Both the position numbers and the translations under genes were made by a program. The notes under the pieces are model-generated. The model was not told where the DNA came from, ran no database searches, and saw only the letters and a program-made list of their open reading frames with translations. A stretch of 30,318 bases of DNA from Collodictyon triciliatum (taxonomy: Eukaryota; CRuMs). This document shows positions 15,801 through 24,800 of this stretch, piece after piece (position 1 is the first letter of the stretch; every line of letters starts with the position of its first letter). The DNA lies in NCBI GenBank assembly GCA_043381765.1, contig JBHJMP010000880.1:1-30318 (forward strand), given 5' to 3'.

Positions 15801-18800
15801 CTGTAGTATCCTTAGCAACTACGTTATGTAAATATGCAGACGATGGAATAAAGCAACGGAGGTTGATATTCGAGTATCTTATACATACCCTTAAATCATA
15901 CAGTCTGACACTGTGACAACTCCACAAAGCAACGTTGCTTATGCCATCGCCTCCCGCGACTTGAATCCAATCCACACCAACCCTTTCATCGCAGACCTTG
16001 CTCGACTCCCTGCAACAATTACGCACGGAATGTGGACCTCAGCAAACGCCAGGCGTGTGGTGGAGATGTATGCCGCAAGAAACAAACCAGAAAGGATTCT
16101 GAGCTATAACGTCGAATTCTCGGATATGGTTAAACCGTCTGACACGCTCTTTACAAAGCTGAAGCACGTAGGAAATCGCGATGGGAAGCTGCTGCTGGAA
16201 GTCGCCACAAAGAATCAAGTCTTTACTCATTTATTATTATATCTAAAAACAAAGCACCGATCAAATCGAAATATACTTTCTTTTATTTCCTTTTCAATTA
16301 AAACATATTTAAAATTGCTGTATAGCTATAGACTTATATACTCACACAATATAATAGAACGGCTCCACCGTGCTTAAGGGCTCTGCGGAAGTTACCGGAC
16401 CTCTGACCGCTTATGTTTTTACTGGGCAGGGTTCGGCCGAAGTAGGAATGGGCATGGATTTGTATGCATCGTCACAGGTCGCAGCTGATGTAATGCTTTT
16501 ATTCTTTAGACGCACATATCCTCCCATCCTTTATGCTTATTTCATCTCTACTTCCTCTTGGTCGTAATGAAAAACGGAAATTCTTCTCCAAGAGATAACT
16601 CCACTCTATATTTTATCAGGTCTGGAACCGTGCTGACAAGTATTTCTTGTCCAACTACGGCATTTCACTGCTCCATATCGTTAAACAAAATCCGAAAGAA
16701 ATCATCATACACTTTGGAGGTACCCAAGGAGAATGCATCCGCAAAAACTACCAAAGCCTAACTCAACAAGTTGTGGTAAAGAGAGATGAACAAATAGTCC
16801 GAGAGACCCGGTCTCTTTTCCCAGATATCAAGGACGAAACTCCAAACTTTACCTTCCGTCACCCTGAGGGACTCCTCTTTGCAACTCAGTTTACACAACC
16901 TCTGCTTACTATAGTCGAATATGCGGCGTTCCAAGACATGCGAGACAAAGGTCTCGTGTCTGACGATTCTATCTTTGCTGGCCACAGTTTAGGCGAGTAT
17001 GCTGGTATTGCCTCGGTCGGAAATGTAAGCACATAGTCTTTGTTAGTTATAGCTATTTCAGATTATTCGTTGAAAAGAATCATAGATTAGCGCTACCTCC
17101 TTTTTTTTTTTTTTTGGAATACTCATGGATATGCGCATGTTTTTACCGATTCTGGGGGATTGAAGGAAATTGTTGAGATGGAGCTAATAATATTCGATTG
17201 TTTAGGTTCTTTCAGTCGAAGACTTGGTTGCGATTTGCTTCCTGAGAGGAATGACGATGCAAAATGCTGTGATTCGCAACGAACAGGGAAGATCACAATA
17301 CGCCATGGTAGCTGCAAACCCGTCTCGTGTGCATCCCCGCTTTAGTGAGCAAATGCTGCAACGTGTCGTCGATTCAATCGCTCAAGCCAGTGGAGAGCTT
17401 CTCCAGGTAATCACACGATAACAAATCGACAACTTTGGGCAACCAGTCACAGCAATAATTACAAATCTAAGTACACGCTAACCATTTTTTCATCAAAATA
17501 GGTCGTCAATTTCAATATCGTTAACTACCAATATGTGGTTGCCGGAGAATTAAGTGCCCTATATGTTTTAGAAAGTGTACTGTCACAAATCAGACAGAGT
17601 AACGCACTACCCAAGGTAGTATTGTCTGGTTGCTGATTTTGTTTTTGTAAAAAAATAAAATAAAAAAAAGCACATTAAACTATATTTAATAGCATGTTGT
17701 TTTCTCCGTTTTTCTTCCCCTTCCCACAACTTAGTAGCTAGTGCTAAACTAGCTCATGTAATGCCACGTACAATACTAGGTGGCAGAAATGGTTCCCGAG
17801 TTCATTCAAAAGGCTATCGCCGAAGCGCGCGACAAGAAGTCAGCTGCCCCCGATGGACTGATAAGGCTAGAGAGAGGGCAAGTCACCATCCCGCTACCGG
17901 GCATTGACGTGCCGTTCCACTCCAGATTCCTGGAAGGAGGAGTGCCACCATTCAGAGAGATTCTGAGAAAGACTATTGATAAGAACCGCATCAACATCAC
18001 CCGAATGACAGGAAGATATATCCCCAATCTCACTGCGAAGCCCTTTGAAGTGACAAAGAGCTATGCCGAAATCATATTCCAGCAGACGAAGAGTCCTGTC
18101 ATGGAGCAGCTAATCGCAAACTGGGAGATGGAATCAAAGGACGTTCAGCAAGTGGCCCATTCGATTATTACTGAACTGCTGGCCTATCAATTCGCCTCAC
18201 CCGTCCGCTGGATCGAAACACAGAACCTGTTCTTCAAGGATTTCAACATCGAGCGCCTAATTGAAGTCGGTCCTGCCCCGACTCTATTCACAATGGCGAA
18301 GAGAACACTTGAAATTGGAGGGTTTTCCCCGTTTGTCACCCGTGACCTTTACTGGTACAACCGCGACCGTGCAGCAATCTATTACGAACAAGCCGACGAA
18401 GAGGAGGAAGAAGAATCGCCCCAACAAACAAGTCAATCTTCAGTCGCACCTATTCAGTCATCCTCTACACCTGCACCTGCAATTGTTGCGGCTCCGCCGA
18501 TTCCTGTTGCTGCCCCCGTCGTCGCTTCTGCTCCTGCCGCTGCCGTTCCTGATGCCCCCGTCACTGCCCTCGAGTTCTTCCAGACTCTCCTAGCCCTGCG
18601 CCTGAAGAAATCTTACAGCGATATCTCCGGAACAAGCACGATAAAGTCTCTTGTTGGAGGAAAATCAGCGCTGCAGAACGAACTCATCGGAGACATTGAA
18701 AAAGAGTTTGGAGCCAGCGTGCCCGAAGGCGCCGCAGATGCATCCATCACATCACTCGCGCAACAAATGGGCCGCAATTACTCGCAACTTGGTAAAGTCA

Positions 18801-21800
18801 GCAGCAATCTTGTCCACAAGCTGATATCGTCAAAGATGCCAGGAGGGTTCTCAATGTCCAAGGTCAAGTCATACTTGGGCTCGACATATGGGTTCGGAGA
18901 GGGAAGAACACAAGGCTTGCTCCTCCATTCCCTTGCACACGAGCCAAGTGCACGTCAGCAAAGCGAAGCCGATGCCCAAGCCTGGCTGGATTCCATGGTA
19001 CAATCCTACGGGTCGCGCTCAGGACAGTCGTTCTCAAAGGGAGGCAGCTCAGCAGCGTCTCCAGCAGCTTCTATGAGTATGCCCCAGGCAGCAGCAGGCC
19101 CTGTCCGGGCATCACCGGGAGGTGCCAATATTCCTGACGCCCCAGTGTCTGCACTGGACTTTTTGAAGGTATTGCTGGCTTTGAAGCTGAAGAAGCCGAT
19201 GAGCTCAATCGACTCGTCAGCTACCATCAAACAACTGGTTGGAGGAAAGTCCGCCCTTCAGAACGAACTTGTTGGGGACATAAGCAAGGAATTCGGATCT
19301 GAACCCGAGGGCGCGGCAGAGATGAACCTTCAGCAGCTGGCATCATCCATAGGTACAAAGTACACAAAGCTTGGTAAATTATCCTCTGGGCTAGTAAGCA
19401 AATTGTTTTCAAGCAAAATGTCATCTGGATTCTCCTTGAGTTCCGCCAAAGGGTACCTTGGACAGCAATATGGCCTGAGAGAAGGCCGCATCGACAGTGT
19501 TCTGTTGTATTCGCTCTCTATGGAGCCAGCCAATCGCTTAGCATCTGACGAAGGCAGCAAATCGTGGTTCGACTCTGTCGTGTCATCTTATGCCTCTTCG
19601 AATGGCTTGAATCTGAGCGGAGATTCTGGTGCTGGCGTATCTGCTCCAGTATCCGTTGCGGTGGGACTTCTATGTTCTATCTAATTTTATGCCATTATAT
19701 TTCTTTTTCCATTTTTTTTTCCAAAGAAATACATAAACTGGGCATGAATTTAATGAGTTTACTTTTATGTCAGTATGCAAATCCTGCCGCTGTCAACGCC
19801 CTCCAACAAAAACAAGAGGCTCTCATCCGCGAAACACTCAAAGCATATTATGAATTTTTGGGCGAAGACCCTATGGCTGGAGAAAGAGCACAGAAGTTGG
19901 AATCGTCTCTTCGTGTTGACTCTGAAAAGGCACTTGCTCTGTGGATTAAAGAGCACGGAGAAGCATATGCAGATGGAATCAAACCTGCTTTTGACTCCAA
20001 CAAGGTTAAATCAATGCCATACAAAACATTTTCCCCCTCAAAATGTCAACAGAAATAAAAAAAAAAGTGATGACATCTGTCGATATTTACATATCACTTT
20101 ATGAATCCATGCTGTTAATTACGAATGGCTCACGGTCTGACATAGGAAAGGAGCTATGATTCCTTCTGGAATTGGACCCGCCAGGATGTGCTAACACTTT
20201 ATTACGACGGATGCACTGGAACACGTCGATGGGGTAATGACATTCGTGAAAGATTGTACCACGTGAAGAATCGCTCCATTCCCCAGTTAGTTGATATGGT
20301 TGAATACTACATTCTGAAGGTAGTATATAATTTTTACAATTTTTAATTTTCTTAAAATCCGTCAAGAACCCTCTCCTTTGAATTCGTATTCTTATTTTGT
20401 GAGAATATACGTATCCAATATAAAAAAACTTTATTTTTTCCTCGTAATTTTGTCATAGTCACAAAAAGATGGCCACGGAGACCTTGTTGAGTTTGCCTCG
20501 ATTCTCGCAAACACAGTCCGGTCAGTCATGCACGAGTTACCCAAATATCGTGTCCACGCTACGCCTTTAGGACCATCTATTTCAATCACTAGCGACGGAG
20601 CCCTCAATTACAAGGAAGTCAAGCGCTCTTCTGTGAAATCATTTGTCGATTATGTCAAGGATTTAAGGGGGAAATCTGTGCCAAAACCCGATGAACCTGC
20701 CTCCAGCCTAACCTCCGAAGAGTTTTCTCTAGTTGAAGCAGCCCTTGCAAGCAGCTCCTTAGATGAATCTGTTCGCGCACTTCTGAAAGAGAAGCTTGGC
20801 AATCTCATGGAGAGGGCTCAAAATGCCGTTGTGTTGCCAGAGGAGCCCAAGGTGACCATCAGGTCTCCTTCAGCGACAGATGGAAGTCATCGAGTTTATG
20901 ACCCTGCCCTTTCGCACATGTTTTTAGATACTATGGAAAAGGTTTGGCTTTCTTGTCATTATTTTTTCTGTTCAAATAAATTTTTAATGTCAGCACGAAT
21001 AGTTATGTGACTATCTCAAAATTCTTTCAAAATATGACCTGATTCATGTTTTTTTTTCCCGTTTGTTGTTGTGCTATTCAATGAGTGTACTTACTACGAA
21101 AATTTTTGATGTAAATTTCATACTTAGGTCGCGGAAAGCGGTGTTACATTCCATGGAAAAGTGGCTCTGATAACTGGATGCGGAAAAGGCTCCATCGGCA
21201 TAGAAATTGTTAAGGTGAATCTAATATGTAATCATGATTTCAGCAACTTTGCTCCTCTTCCTCATTCGACATATGCTACGATTCAATGTGAGTCGTGAAA
21301 AGTCTTTTGAGTTTGTGTATTTGAATCAGTTTATTTTCCTTGTAATTTCATTCATATATCTTTTGCTTATTTATACTTTTATTTGCCTTTTCCTGTTTGG
21401 AATTTTTTTTCTTTTTCGATACGATAGGGACTTTTGATGGGAGGGGCTACTGTTATCGCAACCACATCACGATTCTCACGCAAAGGAGCAGACTTTTATC
21501 GTTCTGTCTTTGACAACCACGGAGCCAAAAATAGTCGACTGATAGTTGTTCCGTTCAACCAAGGAAGTCTCCAAGACGTCAATGCTCTAGTCAATTACAT
21601 CTACGATTCCAAGAGAACACTGGACATCGATTACATCGTGCCTTTTGCGGCTATACCAGAGAATGGGAATGATATCAGCTCCATCGATGGCAAATCAGAG
21701 CTCGCACACAGGATAATGTTGACAAACACTGTCCGATTGCTCGGCGCTGTCCGTTCTAAGAAACAGGAGCTTGGAATCACGACTCGCCCAGCTCATGTTC

Positions 21801-24800
21801 TGCTTCCTCTGTCTCCCAATCATGGCATATTTGGATTTGACGGACTTTACGCCGAGAGTAAAATGGGGCTGGAGGCTCTTCTGAACAAATGGAAGTCCGA
21901 AGGCTGGAAGAACTACCTCAGCTTGGTGGGTGCTGTCATAGGATGGACTCGAGGCACTGGCCTGATGTCCGCTAATAATATGGTCGCCCCTGGAATTGAA
22001 GAGGCTGGAGTGCGAACCTTCTCTACATCTGAAATGTGCTTCAATCTACTGTGTCTGATGCACCCGTCCCTCGTATCTGTTGCCCAAGAGCAGCCAGTGT
22101 GGGCCGACCTCACAGGCGGCCTTCACAAAGTCCACGACCTGAATGCCCTGACAACATCCATCCGACAGAACCTGCTTCAGCAAGCTGCAATCAAAAAGGC
22201 CGTTGCTCGGTGAGTTTAAGAATATCACAAAACGGCACTCCCTTTACAATAAGTTTGTCCGAATAGGCGTGTTTTTTTTTTTTTAAGGTGTCAAAGAAGA
22301 AACTAGAATTCGAAATTTGGTTTAATATTGCAATATACATGAAAAAATCATTTCAATAGGACATAGCTTACTGACCTTGATTATTCTTTGCTTTTTTTTT
22401 TCTTTCAAAAAATGCACAGAGACCGCACACTTGATAAAGAAGTGGAATCAAATCCATCAACCAAAACAGCCAACTCTAGATTCGGTCCTATTCGTGGCCC
22501 TTCCTCCGTCACACCACGCGCAAATGTTTCCGTCCAATTCCCTCCTCTCCCATCAGAGGAAAGGCGGAAAAAGTTGGCTGGCTTAAAGGGAACAGCAGAC
22601 TTGGAAAAGGTACTTCGAAACGTATACATGCATTTTTTATCGTTATTTTATTTGCTTTGCTTTTAAATTAGAATTCCAACAATTATTTTCTTACTTTATA
22701 GATGCTTAAAATTAATCAATAGCTAAATTAAAATAGATTGTCGTTTTGACCGGTTTTGGTGAAATCGGGCCTTGGGGTAATGCACGAACTCGCTGGGAAA
22801 TGGAATCCAAAGGCGAATTCTCATTGGAGGGATGTCTTGAGCTGGCATGGATGCTGGGATTGGTTAAGTACGTAAGTTTGAGCGGGAACAAGAAAGCCTG
22901 GGTTGACGCGAAGACGAACGAGCCTGTCCAGGATTGGGAAATCAAGGTAAGATAAATCGAAGCTCAGTTTTACGTTTCGTATCAATTATATAATGCCTCT
23001 AACTAGCTAAATAGTGAGAGCGTACTCTGCAAGTCATTAATTTATAATTCTCGCCAATCAGGCCAAATACGAAGAAACTATTCTGAAACATTCTGGTATT
23101 CGATTCATCGAGCCTGAATTGTTTGATGGATACGACCCACACAGAAAGATGTTCTTGCATCAGGTATAGCTCATTGTCCCATCTCCGAAGTGTAGATAAT
23201 AAAACCGTGTGCTTCTGAGGTTCAAACTTTCATATATACCCCACATCATGTCTAAATAATGTTATTGCTGCATCGTTTGCTTTGCAGATTGCTCTGAATC
23301 ATACCATGGACCCACTTGAAGTCTCACAAGAGGAGGCTGTCAACTTCCAAAGACAGCACGGAGAAGCTGTGGACACTTTTGAACGAGGTGGCGTCTGGTA
23401 CATCCAACTCAAGAAAGGCAGCGTTCTCTACATCCCCAAGGTGCTTATTCACTTTTGCTATCTCCTGAAGGATTAGGACCATAATATTTATCCAGAAAGT
23501 ACCACAAAACCATTTATTTATCTATTTATATGTATTTATTTATTTTTGTCGCATCAGGCTCTTAGGTTCGATCGATTTGTTGCGGGACAAATCCCAACTG
23601 GCTGGAACCCATCCATTCTTGGTATTCCTGATGACATTATCAACCAGGTCGACCCAGTCACACTTTACACATTGACCTCCATGGCAGAAGCACTGATATC
23701 TTCTGGTGTGTCTGACCCGTATGAGTTTTATGAATACGTACATGTTTCTGAAGTTGGAAATACCATTGGCGGCGGTTTTGGAGGAATGAAGAACCTGCGC
23801 GATACGTATCGCAATCGCTTCCTCGACAGACCTATCAAAGGTACAAAAAGAGAAAAAAAAAACCCTCCCAATAGTTCAAAAAATAATGCGACAGTCTCGT
23901 TCAGCTTATGAATGATTTTCCTTTTCTTTTTCGAAGGCGACACGTTGCAGGAGACATTTATCAATACAGTTCCTGCATGGATTAACATGCTGCTTCTCAG
24001 TGGAAGTGGCCCTGTCAAGACACCTGTTGGTGCGTGCGCCACTGCCGTAGAGTCTGTAGAGGTCAGTTTCGCGATAAATACTTAATTTAATTAGGTATAT
24101 TTTTCATTTGTTGCTGATTTAAAGCTAGGTTAATTTATGGGTTTGGGCTGATGTATAGTATTATTCCCTCTCTCGTGTTTAGATTGGATTTGACACTATT
24201 ATGACGGGCCGTGCAAAGATATGTATTGTCGGCGGCTACGACGATTTTGGAGAGGAAGGCTCATATGAATTTGCCCAGATGAAGGCTACCAGTAACTCTG
24301 TCAGTGAAATTGCAGCCGGACGTGAGCCAAGTGAAATGTCTCGCCCAACCACAGACACTCGCTCAGGTTTCATGGAGGCACAAGGTGCAGGTGTTCAGGT
24401 AGATATAATTATTTCGATTTAATGGATATCATGTTGATTTCTCTCAACCTTGGTCGCTTGGCTTTCGTAACCTTGTAAATTGTGGAAACATTCAGAATAG
24501 AGTGCATTCAATTCTATAAATTGATATTATCTTGCAATAACATCTGAATAATCGATAGATTCTGATGACTGCGGCTATGGCCGTCGCTATGGGTGTTCCC
24601 ATATATGCTATCGTCGCACATGTTAGCACAGCCACAGACAAGGAAGGCAGAAGTGTCCCTGCTCCCGGGACAGGTTCGATCATTAAATAAATTTTACTTT
24701 GGTTCCTTTTGATGCGAATTACTGGGAAAAATTTAATAGAAAAATCATGAGATGGTTTGTTCAATTCCATATGAAAAGGCCCTGATGATGAATTTGATAT

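Noticed and set aside
18121-18175. Two separate genes, FAS1 and FAS2, meeting here
   Set aside because: No stop codon, intergenic spacer or splice site occurs; the frame is open from 17780 to beyond 19648.
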